This document shows, in pieces, positions 1-7,929 of a DNA stretch of 64,000 nt (positions are counted from its first letter, which is position 1; each line of letters starts with the position of its first letter). The stretch comes from Streptomyces europaeiscabiei (GTDB lineage Bacteria > Actinomycetota > Actinomycetes > Streptomycetales > Streptomycetaceae). Under the pieces are notes generated by a model that was not told the origin of the DNA, made no database searches, and worked only from the letters and a program-made list of their open reading frames with translations. The position numbers and the translations under genes are program-made. The stretch covers positions 1 through 64,000 of the forward strand of contig NZ_CP107842.1 in NCBI RefSeq assembly GCF_036346855.1, in the 5' to 3' direction.

Positions 1-445
1 GCCCGATGACACGCGCGACCTCGGGCGCGAGTCCGGCGGGGCATGCGGTCCACAGGTGGATGCCGCCCGACGGGCCCGAGCGGACGGGGACGGACGCGAT
101 GCCGTGGGCGGCGAGCAGACCGGCCAGGGCGCGCGCGTCGGCCTCGACCTGGTCGCGGCCACCGTGTGAGGCATCGAGGTCGAACGGCACGTACACAAAC
201 CTGTACTCGCCCCCCCACCGGCGGCGACGGCACGTCAGATACATGACGACCGGCCGAACCGCGTCGACCTCGTCCAGCTTCAGCATGTCGGGGTAGCTGT
301 TGCCCCATCCGCCGTCGCCGTCCGGGACGGCGGCACGCACAATCTTCCCCGGCGACAACCGCCGGAGAAACAGGGGCAAAACGTCTTCTTTTGGTGCGGT
401 GGCGGTGTCAGTAAGTGGACTAATAGACACACCGGTTGGAGGCAT
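1..445 (-). CDS. Primase-polymerase-like replication protein, N-terminal part (cut by window edge)
   Basis: The frame opens with ATG at 445 and runs off the left edge without a stop, so only about 148 residues are seen. It contains FVYVPFDLDASHGG and, 40 residues later, SGPSGGIHLW. These match the DxD and SxH catalytic motifs of archaeo-eukaryotic primase domains used as replication initiators or primases by actinobacterial plasmids. The expected role is priming or initiating replication of this replicon, with Mg-bound nucleotides at the Asp pair. Two iteron-like repeats lie about 80 bp upstream. No strong ribosome site precedes the ATG. The C-terminal half (helicase or DNA-binding part) is outside the window, so the subfamily cannot be decided. 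Confidence 0.68.
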   Translation of the reverse strand, partial: MPPTGVSISPLTDTATAPKEDVLPLFLRRLSPGKIVRAAVPDGDGGWGNSYPDMLKLDEVDAVRPVVMYLTCRRRRWGGEYRFVYVPFDLDASHGGRDQVEADARALAGLLAAHGIASVPVRSGPSGGIHLWTACPAGLAPEVARVIG

Positions 446-524
446 GCCGGTACCGCCACCGGGGGTCTGCGCTACGATGGCGCTAGCTCCTCGGTGCTAA
501 GAGGACGCACGAAGCCCCCCGCAC

Positions 525-563
525 GTCGGCCTAGGAAACCGACAGTCGGCCTAGGAAACCGGC
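525..563. repeat. Two iteron-like 20-bp-spaced direct repeats upstream of the primase-like gene
   Basis: GTCGGCCTAGGAAACCG occurs at 525-541 and again at 545-561, an exact 20-bp period (about two helical turns). Each copy is itself bounded by GTCGG and CCGAC or CCGGC. A shorter CCGGCTAGGAAGGCCGG hairpin lies at 663-680. The place, just upstream of a replication-type gene, fits an origin or autoregulatory operator. With only two copies this is an inference. Confidence 0.45.
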
Positions 564-681
564 ACGTGGCGGGTCAGTGCATGTTCTGTGGATCGGGAGT
601 CTCGGCTAACACGGCGTAGGAACCAGAGCGAGCTGAGACCCCGGGTGACTGGCGCTGAACAGTCCGGCTAGGAAGGCCGGA

Positions 682-695
682 CCCCTGATCAGGGG
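682..695. repeat. 14-bp perfect palindrome in the 446-716 intergenic region
   Basis: CCCCTGATCAGGGG is perfectly symmetrical and lies between the primase-like gene and the next minus-strand gene. It could be an operator or part of the origin. Nothing else recognisable is seen between 564 and 716. Confidence 0.3.
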
Positions 696-716
696 ATGTT
701 CACGCAGTCCGTGAAA

Positions 717-944
717 TCAACTGGCCTCCTGAAGCGGGGTCGTCTCTTCGAACCGCTGCGCGTAGAGGGCTCGAATGCCCGCACGCAGTACCTCGGCCCC
801 CGACACCTGCATGTCACGCAAGAGCGCCTCATACATCGGGCGCTCGGGGTCGTTGGGCGCGAGCGGGAGTCCTGGACGCACAATCTTCTCGGGCGCGATC
901 ACATCCGATCGGCCTCGCTGTTGCGCTCCTCGTCGTCCTGCCAT
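717..944 (-). CDS. Small hypothetical protein (75 aa)
   Basis: I do not recognise a family. The start ATG at 944 is preceded by GGAGGG 15 nt upstream; an in-frame ATG at 971 has no ribosome site. The protein begins MAGRRGAQQRGR, a basic arm, and ends with a predicted amphipathic helix around SGAEVLRAGIRALYAQR. That layout (basic N-terminus, short strand, helical tail) is compatible with a small DNA-binding protein of ribbon-helix-helix type, but this is a guess. It sits between the replication-type gene and the large minus-strand gene cluster and is transcribed toward the former, so a copy-control role is possible. Confidence 0.5.
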   Translation of the reverse strand: MAGRRGAQQRGRSDVIAPEKIVRPGLPLAPNDPERPMYEALLRDMQVSGAEVLRAGIRALYAQRFEETTPLQEAS

Positions 945-1122
945 GATCGCGATCCTAGACCCTCCGAGCATCGTGAATCACGAAATCCCGCGTGTCGCGG
1001 GGAGTTTCTTTGGGTACTGCCCGCCCTTGCGCCCGGTTTGGGTGATCTTGCGTACCGGCAGGTTGACGTGACGGGGCGTCAGGGGGAGCGGGCCGTTCCT
1101 CGGAACGGCCCGCTCGGCGGGG

Positions 1123-1980
1123 CTACTCGTCGTCGCCCTGGCCGTTCTGCTCCTGCTCCTTCTCGAACTCGGCCCATGCTGCGGCGTCTTCGGGCTCGAA
1201 CCGTGCTCCGCAGTTACCGCAGATGATCGGGCCGTCCATCACGGCCTTGGGCGTGACCTGGAGTCGGCGGGCGGGCTCGTCCTTGGCGTTCTTGCACTCG
1301 CAGATGATCGCCAGGCGCTTGCCTGCGCGGCGCTTCTTCTTGGGCTCCTCCTCGGCCCCGGCGCCGGTGGTCTCGTCGTCGCCCTGGTCCTCGTCGTCCC
1401 CGCCCGTGGCAACGGCGGGGACACCCAGGTAGGGCAGGCGGGCGGCGTCCAGTCCCGCGATCACCTCGGCGTACGTCGTGGCGGTCTCGTCGGGGATGGT
1501 GCACCGGGTCCATCCGTGCGTGGGCTCCGACGCGGCCGGGCCCTTCAGGCCCAACTCCTCGGCGATCGCCACGAAACGCTTGTTGTGGTACCGGTTACCG
1601 TCTCCGCTGGTGTCCTTGATGCTCCGGCGGTGTGCGACGCCGTGGGCGGCCTCATGGATGAGAGTCTGGAGCACCCGGCGGCCGCCGAGCGCGATCAACT
1701 CGCCTGCGATGAACAGCTCCGACGCGCGGCCGGCCCGCTGCTCGTCGGGGACGGCCCAGAAATCCGGTCCGTAGTGGCCCCACCGGTCGCCGCCGAGCTG
1801 TCGCGCGGTACCGGTGATCATGACGACCTGCGGGACGGCCGAGTGGTTGGCCCGGATGGCGGCCCATGCCGCTTCCAGGGCCGCGATGATCCGGCCGCCG
1901 TGGCCGGGCTCGACGGCGGCCGGGGCCTGCTCGTCGCGCTGGCCGGGGAGGGTGGCGGTGGTGATCTCGGTCATCATCAT
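1123..1980 (-). CDS. SprT-like zinc metalloprotein
   Basis: The 285-residue protein has LIHEAAHGVAHRR at about residues 107-119, the HExxH zinc and catalytic motif of SprT-like metallopeptidases. A C-terminal zinc-ribbon follows: CEC, then CGNC about 30 residues later near the end. SprT-like proteins are linked to DNA-protein crosslink handling in eukaryotes (Spartan) and are common with unknown roles in actinophages and plasmids. Three consecutive ATGs (1980-1972) form the start, with a weak GAGAAAG site upstream; MTEITTA is shared with the start of the gene at 4766. An acidic, low-complexity linker (EDQGDDETTGAGAEEE) separates the two domains. The sequence GTTAGCGTGCACACG just upstream recurs at about 5733. 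Confidence 0.72.
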   Translation of the reverse strand: MMMTEITTATLPGQRDEQAPAAVEPGHGGRIIAALEAAWAAIRANHSAVPQVVMITGTARQLGGDRWGHYGPDFWAVPDEQRAGRASELFIAGELIALGGRRVLQTLIHEAAHGVAHRRSIKDTSGDGNRYHNKRFVAIAEELGLKGPAASEPTHGWTRCTIPDETATTYAEVIAGLDAARLPYLGVPAVATGGDDEDQGDDETTGAGAEEEPKKKRRAGKRLAIICECKNAKDEPARRLQVTPKAVMDGPIICGNCGARFEPEDAAAWAEFEKEQEQNGQGDDE

Positions 1981-2056
1981 CGTCTTTCTCGTGTGCACGC
2001 TAACTCTAGGGAGGAAGGGGGCCGGGGACGGTGGACGCGCCCCCGGCCGGGGCGGG

Positions 2057-2224
2057 TTACTCGGCGCGGCGGTCGCGCTGCTCGGGGACGGGCGGCAGGG
2101 TGCCGGGCCCGCTCGCCTGGCGCTGGCCGGGAATGCCCTCGATACGGGGGATGGCGGGGGCACTGATGTCGTCGCCGCTCAGGTAGTCGCCGGGCTTCAG
2201 GAGGTCGTCGCCGTGCTCGTGCAT
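2057..2224 (-). CDS. Small acidic protein, GDYLSGDD family (55 aa)
   Basis: The function is unknown. The start ATG at 2224 has AAGGGA 8 nt upstream, the same layout as the gene at 5129. The core reads GDYLSGDDISAPAIPRIEGI, and a paralogue at 8205-7990 carries GDYLSGDDVHAPAIPRIAGI, so selection is holding this segment. It has no cysteines, signal peptide or membrane segment. It is the first gene downstream of the promoter at 2289-2317 and is followed by the SprT-like gene. A short conserved adaptor or regulatory peptide is the most that can be said. Confidence 0.6.
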   Translation of the reverse strand: MHEHGDDLLKPGDYLSGDDISAPAIPRIEGIPGQRQASGPGTLPPVPEQRDRRAE

Positions 2225-2288
2225 GTGGTGTCCCTTCGGGGGAGTTGATGGGGTGTCCGGTGGGTGCCGCCCCTCCCGAACAAGAACA

Positions 2289-2317
2289 ACTTTACAGCAT
2301 GTCGCGACATGGATCAA
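2289..2317 (-). promoter_or_regulatory. SigA-type promoter, copy 1 of 3
   Basis: On the minus strand TTGATC (-35) is followed after exactly 17 nt by TAAAGT, preceded by TGCTG (extended -10). The same TGCTGTAAAGTTGTTC box and a near-identical leader containing CGGGAGGGGCGGCACCC recur at 5198 and 6409. Spacing, extended -10 and conservation together make this a good promoter call for the gene at 2224. Confidence 0.75.
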
Positions 2318-2348
2318 GTGACACGCCGTGCTTCGGGACTTGATCAAC

Positions 2349-2372
2349 GGCTTAACTGGCCAGATTGAACGG
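2349..2372. repeat. AGATTAA-type dispersed repeat, copy 1
   Basis: GCTTAACTGGCCAGATTGAA is one of six copies of a near-palindromic sequence with consensus TTTAAACnGGCCAGATTAA (others near 25050, 27012, 27803, 60783 and 61093). Here it lies just past the end of the lipoprotein gene that stops at 2402. Confidence 0.55.
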
Positions 2373-2401
2373 CTTTGAACTGGTCAGGCTGGTGCTGGGG
2401 G

Positions 2402-2929
2402 TCAGTGGCCGAAGTTGTTGCGGCAGAGCGCCACGATGTCTGGGTTGATCTGGTGGTCTGCGGCCGTGCCGCAGACGGCGCTCATGTCGTACGTGGCGGC
2501 CGGGCGTTGGGGCTGGCGGGGCCGTGGCGGAGTCGTGGTGGGCGGCCGCTCGGCGGGCTTCTGAGGCGCCTTGGGTGGGGCGGCGGCTGCGGGGGGCCGG
2601 CGGTGCCGGGCGGGCGGCTCGTCGACGGCCTGCCGCTCGGCCTCGCGAAGCTGCTCCGGCGGCTGGGCTGCGGGGTGCTTCCGCTTCCCGGGCTTGGTGC
2701 TGCGGGGCTTCTCGCCGGTGCGGACGATGGCGGTGCGGGCACTGGGGGGCGCGGGCTCGGCGGTCAGGACGGCGGGTGTCCGCGCTGCGGCGGGGGCCAG
2801 GCTCGGGCGTGGGCTGGGGAGGTGAGGGCCGCCGGTGTCGACGCTGACGCACCCGGACAGGGCCGGGAGAGAGAACAGGGCGGCCAGGACCGCGGGCAGG
2901 TGTCGGCGGCGGTGCTGGCGGTGGCCCAT
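2402..2929 (-). CDS. Putative lipoprotein with Ala/Pro-rich linker
   Basis: From ATG 2929 (GGTGAG close upstream) the product of 175 aa starts MGHRQHRRRHLPAVLAALF, a basic n-region and hydrophobic stretch ending in the lipobox LSGC. It should therefore be exported and lipidated. The middle is Ala/Pro/Arg rich and disordered. The C-terminus YDMSAVCGTAADHQINPDIV followed by ALCRNNFGH is compact, with two cysteines, and resembles the conserved tail of many small Streptomyces and actinophage lipoproteins of unknown function. An in-frame start at 2980 is possible. The cell-surface job is unknown. Confidence 0.6.
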   Translation of the reverse strand: MGHRQHRRRHLPAVLAALFSLPALSGCVSVDTGGPHLPSPRPSLAPAAARTPAVLTAEPAPPSARTAIVRTGEKPRSTKPGKRKHPAAQPPEQLREAERQAVDEPPARHRRPPAAAAPPKAPQKPAERPPTTTPPRPRQPQRPAATYDMSAVCGTAADHQINPDIVALCRNNFGH

Positions 2930-3040
2930 CCGCTCACCGTGCCCTACCGGCCTGCTCGGCGGCGCGTGACCCGCGGTCACGCCACCTGCCCGGGTGACCT
3001 CGGCGCGGCCCGGGTTGCCGACCCGGGTGCCGCTGAACGG

Positions 3041-3670
3041 TCAGTCGGAGGTGTTCAGCGTGCGGGCGGCTTTCAGGATGGTGGCGCCGGTGGTGCGGCT
3101 GACGCCGTACCGGGCGGCGATCTGGGCACCGGTGAGTGCGGGCCGGTCCTCGTCGGGGGCCGCGAGCTCGGCGGCGACCTCGACGGCCCGGGGGTCGGGG
3201 CCGGCCTCCGCGCCGCCCCTGCGGCCCTGGTTGCGCCCGGGGAGGCTGGCGGCGCGTCCGGTGGGGTGGGCGGGGTCCTCGCGCCGGTCGCCTGCCTCCA
3301 GCCGGGCCAGGATCTCGCGGCGCGGCCACCGGCGGCCGTGCTCGTCGACTCCGCCCGGGAGATAGCCGCTGGTGGCGTACGCGCGGACCGTGGACGCCGT
3401 GACGTCGAGGATGTTCGCGGCCTCCTTGTCGGTTAGCAGATCGTCGGGGTGCTCGGCGGTCAGGTCCGGGGCGGCCGGGATCGGCTTGCCCTCGGCGTAC
3501 GCGTCGGCCTGGGCGGCGTCATACAGCCGCACCCTGCCCTCGGCGGGGTTGACCCGGGGCACCTTCGCCTCGAACTCGTCGCGGACTTTGCGCCGGAACA
3601 CGTGCACCTCGATGCCGAGTGCGTCGGCCACGTCGGCCTCCGTCCGCACCTGGCGGCCCTGGGGGATCAT
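3041..3670 (-). CDS. Two-HTH DNA-binding protein
   Basis: The start ATG 3670 has AGGAG 9 nt upstream; the product is 209 aa. Three HTH-like segments are visible: an N-terminal DALGIEVHVFRRKVRDEF, a MerR/excisionase-like LTDKEAANILDVTASTVRAY (residues about 79-98) followed by GYLPGG, and a C-terminal LTGAQIAARYGVSRTTGATI. The middle one has the wing-like SGYLPGGVDEHGRRWPR typical of HTH_17 or MerR-type domains. Probable role: transcriptional control or excisionase/partition-type DNA binding for this gene cluster. The protein at 6809-7480 has a partly similar layout. Confidence 0.65.
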   Translation of the reverse strand: MIPQGRQVRTEADVADALGIEVHVFRRKVRDEFEAKVPRVNPAEGRVRLYDAAQADAYAEGKPIPAAPDLTAEHPDDLLTDKEAANILDVTASTVRAYATSGYLPGGVDEHGRRWPRREILARLEAGDRREDPAHPTGRAASLPGRNQGRRGGAEAGPDPRAVEVAAELAAPDEDRPALTGAQIAARYGVSRTTGATILKAARTLNTSD

Positions 3671-3929
3671 GCCTGGTCACTCCTGCTCTTCGCTGCGGCG
3701 GCCGCCGGTATGGGCGGCCGCGATAGACTCCCGTACATCATCGACGTCCAGTCCCTCCGGTCTGGTGTTGATGGGGTCGGGCCGACGGATGCCGTCGCCT
3801 CCCTCGGGAGGTGAACCGTCGGCCCATTTTCGTACCCCGGGGCCGGCGCCCGTGCATCGCGTTCGGCCGGCCTTTCCAGGGATAAGGGGGCGGGCCCCGG
3901 CCTGGTTGGCCGGGGCCCTGTGGTGGTCG

Positions 3930-4766
3930 TCAGCTGCGGGCGGCCCGGACGGCGGCCCACCTGGCCATCTCGGCGTCGTCCAGGAAGTTGGTCTCGGCGC
4001 GGTCGGCAACGTCCTCGTCGGTGAGGCCGTGGGCGGCAGCGGCCGCGAACAGTGCGGCAACGGTCCCGGCCAGGGCGTCGAGGGCGCGGGTGTCCGTGCC
4101 GTACTCGGCGGGGAGGGCCCGGCTCTTGGGGTTCAGGCTCGTCCAGTGCAGCCCGAACGCCCGGTTGAGGACGCTGGGGGCGTGGTGCCATCCGTCGGCG
4201 TGGTGCAGCACGTCTGCCACCGCGTCGGAGATGACCGCCAACGGCTCCTCGTTCTCGTCGGACGGGCTGAGCTGACGGTGCATCGCCACCAGCGCCTGCC
4301 CCTCCTCGACCTGCTCGGCCTCGCCCTCGGCACCGCCTAGGGCCTGGCAGGTCAGGAACTCGGCCACCAACTTGTGGCCGCGCCCGGCGCTCTTCACCTC
4401 GGGGTCCACCAGCACCTCACCGGCGCTGTAGGCGGGACGGGCGGCGTCCTCACGGACTCCCGGCACCGGGTACAGGGCCAGGCGGGCGCGGCCGTCCTCC
4501 TCGACCGCCAGGGCCTCACAGTCGCCGTCCTCGGCGATCAGTTCGGCGAGCACCGCGGCGAGCCGCAAGCGGCTGCCGTCGACCGGCGCTCGGGTGTTCG
4601 CCGCGACCGGGACCCACCCGGTCCCGGCCGGCCGTACGCCGTAGATGCCCAGGTAGCCACGCACGGGGAGGGTAAAGCTCAGGTGGGTAACCCCCGGCGT
4701 CCAGAGCCTTTCCGCAAGGTGCGTGATCTCGGCCTGACAGGCGGCCGCGGTGGTGATCTCAGTCAT
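3930..4766 (-). CDS. Hypothetical protein (278 aa)
   Basis: I do not recognise a family. The start ATG 4766 has AAGGAAG 6 nt upstream, and the N-terminus MTEITTA repeats that of the SprT-like protein, hinting at a shared start region copied between genes. The protein is acidic and soluble, with no membrane segment or cysteine clusters apart from isolated Cys. It contains an Ala-rich helical C-terminal third (DEDVADRAETNFLDDAEMAR). It lies between the HTH gene and the 88-aa gene in the same direction, with a 95-bp spacer that contains a strong G/C hairpin. Confidence 0.55.
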   Translation of the reverse strand: MTEITTAAACQAEITHLAERLWTPGVTHLSFTLPVRGYLGIYGVRPAGTGWVPVAANTRAPVDGSRLRLAAVLAELIAEDGDCEALAVEEDGRARLALYPVPGVREDAARPAYSAGEVLVDPEVKSAGRGHKLVAEFLTCQALGGAEGEAEQVEEGQALVAMHRQLSPSDENEEPLAVISDAVADVLHHADGWHHAPSVLNRAFGLHWTSLNPKSRALPAEYGTDTRALDALAGTVAALFAAAAAHGLTDEDVADRAETNFLDDAEMARWAAVRAARS

Positions 4767-4862
4767 CGAACTTCCTTGTGATCGTGGTGTTGGTGGGGTC
4801 TCCCGGCCGGGACGGGTGCCGTCCCGCCCCGGCCGGGGGCTGCTTCGTGCGACTGCTGCCGG

Positions 4863-5129
4863 TCAGTTGCCGAGCTGGAAGTCCGCGTAGTAGCGGGCGA
4901 TCAGGTAGACACCGAGGTTCTTGATGACGGTGGGGCGGTCCTTGCCCTGCGCGGCGGCCCTGACGTAGGCGATGCGGATGCGGCCGAGCATGTCGTCGGA
5001 GGTCATGACCGCCATGACGGCGTCGAGGTCGTGACCGGGGATTTCGGCGGACGCGATGGTCTGGGAGACGTTCGCGGCGATCCACGCGACGACGTCGGTG
5101 GTGGTCTTCAGGCGGACGACGTTGGCCAT
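4863..5129 (-). CDS. Hypothetical protein (88 aa)
   Basis: The start ATG 5129 has AAGGGA 8 nt upstream. It is the first gene after promoter copy 2 at 5198-5226, giving a leader of about 65 nt that is nearly identical to the leaders at 2224 and 6343. The protein MANVVRLKTTTDVVAWIAAN... is soluble and helical. No known domain was recognised; the length and position suggest a small accessory or regulatory protein. Confidence 0.55.
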   Translation of the reverse strand: MANVVRLKTTTDVVAWIAANVSQTIASAEIPGHDLDAVMAVMTSDDMLGRIRIAYVRAAAQGKDRPTVIKNLGVYLIARYYADFQLGN

Positions 5130-5197
5130 TTGGTGTTCCCTTCGGTGGGGGTGCTGATGGGGTGTTCGGTGGGTGCCGCCCCTCCCGAACAAGAACA

Positions 5198-5226
5198 ACT
5201 TTACAGCAATTCGTTACAGCAGGCAA
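5198..5226 (-). promoter_or_regulatory. SigA-type promoter, copy 2 of 3
   Basis: The minus strand reads TTGCCT, 17 nt, TAAAGT, with TGCTG before the -10 box as in the other copies. A second TGCTGTAA lies inside the spacer. It drives the gene at 5129. Confidence 0.75.
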
Positions 5227-5348
5227 GGCGGCCTCGGCTCGGGCGGGTGAATGGGCGGGGCGCGGGGTTGACGCGTTTCGTCGGAGCTGGCGTCAAGAGG
5301 CCCGGACGGTCGTCCGGGCCATGGTGTCGGCTGCGGGGCGGCGGCCGC

Positions 5349-5687
5349 TCAGGCTGCGGCGGCGGGGGAGCTCCACGCGGCGTACTCCTGGCGGACGTAC
5401 GACCGGAGGTCGGCGGTGGGGGAGTCCTTGCCGAGCGTTTCCGGGTCGACGGGGCCGGCTGCCGTGCCGTGCGCCCGGTCGTGGCTGGTCAGCCTGAGCG
5501 CGGCACTGCGGATCGACTGCACGGCCTTGCCGTCCGCCTCGGGCGCACCGAGCGTGCCCCGGTCGGCAAGCGCGGCACGGCGTAACAGCCGCTCGCGCAG
5601 GGGGAGCAGGGCCATCGTCCGCACGAGTTCCTGTTCCTCCTCGTACAGGCCAGGGGCCGAGTCGTAGGCGGTCACCTGATCGGTCAT
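5349..5687 (-). CDS. Hypothetical protein (112 aa)
   Basis: The start ATG 5687 has AGGAG 8 nt upstream. The protein is soluble and mostly helical (LYEEEQELVRTMALLPLRER), ending in an Ala-rich tail. No motif was recognised. It stands alone between two spacers; its upstream region carries GTTAGCGTGCACACG, also found before the SprT-like gene, and a large G/C hairpin (about 5758-5792) follows the preceding gene. Confidence 0.55.
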   Translation of the reverse strand: MTDQVTAYDSAPGLYEEEQELVRTMALLPLRERLLRRAALADRGTLGAPEADGKAVQSIRSAALRLTSHDRAHGTAAGPVDPETLGKDSPTADLRSYVRQEYAAWSSPAAAA

Positions 5688-5800
5688 CTCCGTATCTCCT
5701 GCTCTTCGCTGTCGGCATTTCAGGGACTTCGCGTGTGCACGCTAACCGTGCTCGGCGGTGCCGGGCGGGGGCGGGTGCCGCCCCCGCCCGGCGCGTGGGC

Positions 5801-6343
5801 TCAGGCTCCTGCGGTCGTGGTGCGGGGGTGACGGCGGGTGTACGAGCGGGCCAGGCCGTACAGGTTGCGGTGCCCGGTGGGGAGCGGGACGTAGGCGGCG
5901 AACGCGGTCAGGGCGTTCTCGTACGCGGGGCGGAGCAACCCCTTCGTGCTGGCGGTCAGGCGGCGCGTCTCCATCACACGGTGGGCGGCCTCGGCTGCGG
6001 CCTCATTGAAGTGGTAGACCTTCCCGTTGAACACGTGATCGCCGAGTTCGGGCGCGGCGTCCTCGCAGGCCAGGACCCCGTCATGGGTGATCGTGAAGCC
6101 GACCGGCCAGTTCTTCCGGGCCCCGTAGCGGGCGCGGGCGTAGCCGTGGGCGGCGTCGTCCAGCGCGCGGCCGATCCGGTGGTGCAGCGAAGGTGCGAGG
6201 GGCACCGTGCGGGTGCCGTTGTCGCCGATCACCTGGAGGCGGGACCGGCCGCCGTTGTTGATCACGGATACCTGAGTGACGCCTTCGCGGGAGCGTCGGG
6301 CGGTGATGATGGCGACGTAGGCCGCGCGGTTCGAGGTGGTCAT
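5801..6343 (-). CDS. Hypothetical protein (180 aa)
   Basis: The start ATG 6343 has a strong AGGAGGG 6 nt upstream and lies about 65 nt after promoter copy 3. The protein has a beta-rich N-terminal part (AYVAIITARRS, VTQVSVINNGGRSRLQVIGD) and a helical, basic C-terminus. No cysteines, signal peptide or transmembrane segment are visible. I do not recognise the family; the strong promoter and ribosome site suggest good expression. Confidence 0.6.
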   Translation of the reverse strand: MTTSNRAAYVAIITARRSREGVTQVSVINNGGRSRLQVIGDNGTRTVPLAPSLHHRIGRALDDAAHGYARARYGARKNWPVGFTITHDGVLACEDAAPELGDHVFNGKVYHFNEAAAEAAHRVMETRRLTASTKGLLRPAYENALTAFAAYVPLPTGHRNLYGLARSYTRRHPRTTTAGA

Positions 6344-6408
6344 CTCGGTCCCTCCTGAGGGGTGCTGGTGGGGTGTCCGGTGGGTGCCGCCCCTCCCGAA
6401 CAGGAACA

Positions 6409-6437
6409 ACTTTACAGCAGGTCGATACATCGGGCAA
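6409..6437 (-). promoter_or_regulatory. SigA-type promoter, copy 3 of 3
   Basis: The minus strand reads TTGCCC, 17 nt, TAAAGT with the same TGCTG extension. The following leader matches copies 1 and 2 for about 45 nt, including CGGGAGGGGCGGCACCC. It drives the gene at 6343. Confidence 0.75.
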
Positions 6438-6603
6438 GCTGACGTCTCTAGTTCGGGCGGCGGGTGAATGCCCAGGAAGGCCGCAGGATTGACGCGCGTG
6501 ATGGGGCTGGCGCCACCAGGGCCCCGGACTGGAGTCCGGGGCCCTGGTGGCGGCGCGTCGGCTGGCGGGCGGCGGGCCGGGAAGCGGTGACGGCCGGCGG
6601 GTG

Positions 6604-6807
6604 TCAGTTGCCTGGTCGGGTGCTCCGCAGCGGCCACTCGTCGAGGGGGACGGGTGCGCGGCCGGCCGCGTCACGGACGGCTTCGTCGGTGGCGCATGCG
6701 GAACAGATGGCGATGTCGCGGGCGGCGGTGGCTCGGGATCTGGCCGTGGCGGTGTCGCGCGGCTGGTCGCAGCGGGGGCACCGCTGGTTCTGGGCGGGGG
6801 TGGGCAC
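6604..6807 (-). CDS. Small zinc-ribbon-like protein (67 aa)
   Basis: The GTG start at 6807 follows GGAG by 7 nt and lies two bases past the stop of the upstream gene (TGA at 6811-6809), so it is translationally coupled. CPRC at residues 11-14 and CSAC about 25 residues later form a four-cysteine zinc site. Small proteins of this type in actinophages and plasmids often bind nucleic acid or regulatory partners; the specific role is unknown. Confidence 0.6.
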   Translation of the reverse strand: MPTPAQNQRCPRCDQPRDTATARSRATAARDIAICSACATDEAVRDAAGRAPVPLDEWPLRSTRPGN

Positions 6808-6808
6808 G

Positions 6809-7480
6809 TCACTGCTCCGTGGGGTGGTCGCGGGCGGTGGTGAGGATCTTCGTCCAGGTGCTGGCGGATGACGTGCGGTCAGAGAGCTGCTGCAGGCGGG
6901 CAATCTGCTCGGCCCGGGGGGCGTCGGGGTGCTCGGCCAGGACAGTTCGGGCGAGATCGAGCCGGGGATCGCCGGCGTAGGGGTGGGGCTGGGTGTTGCT
7001 GCTGCCCTTGGGGCGCCCCGGGCGAATGAGCGGCTGGTCCTGGCGGTCGCGGGCGTACTGCTCGGCGCGGCCGCGCTTCCACTTGGGGCGCTTGCGGTTG
7101 GCAGGGTCGCCCCAGCTGTCCGGCTCGGGGAATCCGCGGGGCGGGATGGCGGCCGCCTTGGTCACCCATGTGTGGTCCTTGTGCTGGAGGATCCGGGCGA
7201 ACCCGCTGGGGCCGATCAGCTCGTCAGGGTCGCCGGTGACGGGGACGGGCCGGTGGGGACGGGCCTGCGCGGCCTCCTCGGCGGCCTTCTGCCGGTGTTC
7301 GGCGTGCCACCGGCCCCATGCGGCGCTGTTCCAGTGCATGACTCCGCCGTACGTGACGGCGGCCGGGTGGCCGTTGGCGTCGCGGTCGCGCCAGAGCCGT
7401 TCGAGGACGGGCCGGCTGACGCCGTGGTCGGCTCCGAGCTGGTGGCGGTTGACCCACCCTGCGGGGGGCGTGGTGGTCAT
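6809..7480 (-). CDS. HTH-containing DNA-binding protein (223 aa)
   Basis: The start ATG 7480 has GGAG 9 nt upstream. The N-terminus WVNRHQLGADHGVSRPVLER looks like a helix-turn-helix, followed by a basic segment with repeated Arg/Pro and a second region GPSGFARILQHKDHTWVTKA of HTH type. The C-terminus (AEQIARLQQLSDRTSSASTW) could be a third helix pair. The general plan, several short HTH units joined by basic linkers, resembles the 209-aa protein at 3041. It overlaps nothing upstream and is coupled to the zinc-ribbon gene downstream. Confidence 0.55.
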   Translation of the reverse strand: MTTTPPAGWVNRHQLGADHGVSRPVLERLWRDRDANGHPAAVTYGGVMHWNSAAWGRWHAEHRQKAAEEAAQARPHRPVPVTGDPDELIGPSGFARILQHKDHTWVTKAAAIPPRGFPEPDSWGDPANRKRPKWKRGRAEQYARDRQDQPLIRPGRPKGSSNTQPHPYAGDPRLDLARTVLAEHPDAPRAEQIARLQQLSDRTSSASTWTKILTTARDHPTEQ

Positions 7481-7503
7481 CGGGGCTATCTCCAGTTGGC
7501 AGG

Positions 7504-7776
7504 TCACTGGTGCAGGCTCCAAGTCTCGATGGTGCCCGCGGTGACACGGATGACGGTGGCGATGTCGCCGGCGGTGACGGCGGCCGCCCAATCGAGGTAG
7601 TCGGGGTGGTCGGTCTGGTGGTGGACTTCGAGGACACCGGGCTCGTCGTCGACCGTGTCGGCGACGGTCAGCACGGTGTCGGACGGGACGCCGGCCCGGT
7701 TGCCCGGGGTGAGACGTACGAGGTCGTAGGGCTGGGGGGCGCGGCCACCGGCGGGGGTGGTCGGGTCGTCTAGCAT
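7504..7776 (-). CDS. Hypothetical protein (90 aa)
   Basis: ATG 7776 is preferred because the CCCTTCACGA segment just upstream is a leader motif shared by neighbouring genes; an in-frame ATG at 7806 falls inside that leader. The protein has a beta-rich PYDLVRLTPGNRAGVPSDTV section and an acidic middle. No known family was recognised. It ends 24 nt before the HTH gene, in the same direction, so the two are probably cotranscribed with the zinc-ribbon gene. Confidence 0.5.
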   Translation of the reverse strand: MLDDPTTPAGGRAPQPYDLVRLTPGNRAGVPSDTVLTVADTVDDEPGVLEVHHQTDHPDYLDWAAAVTAGDIATVIRVTAGTIETWSLHQ

Positions 7777-7929
7777 GGCGCTTGTCTCTTTTCGTGAAGG
7801 GGACATTCGACGCCCGGCGGCGGTTGCCCGCTTGTCCGCCGGGCGTCACACGTTGTGTGGAGGCCGAGTCGCTGGTCAGGCGACGGTTCTCATTGCGGGG
7901 CAGAGGGTTGCCCTCCCCCATCCCGCGCA

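Noticed and set aside
696..1226. 176-codon plus-strand frame over the SprT-like gene end
   Set aside because: Antisense shadow; the minus-strand gene shows HExxH and zinc residues.
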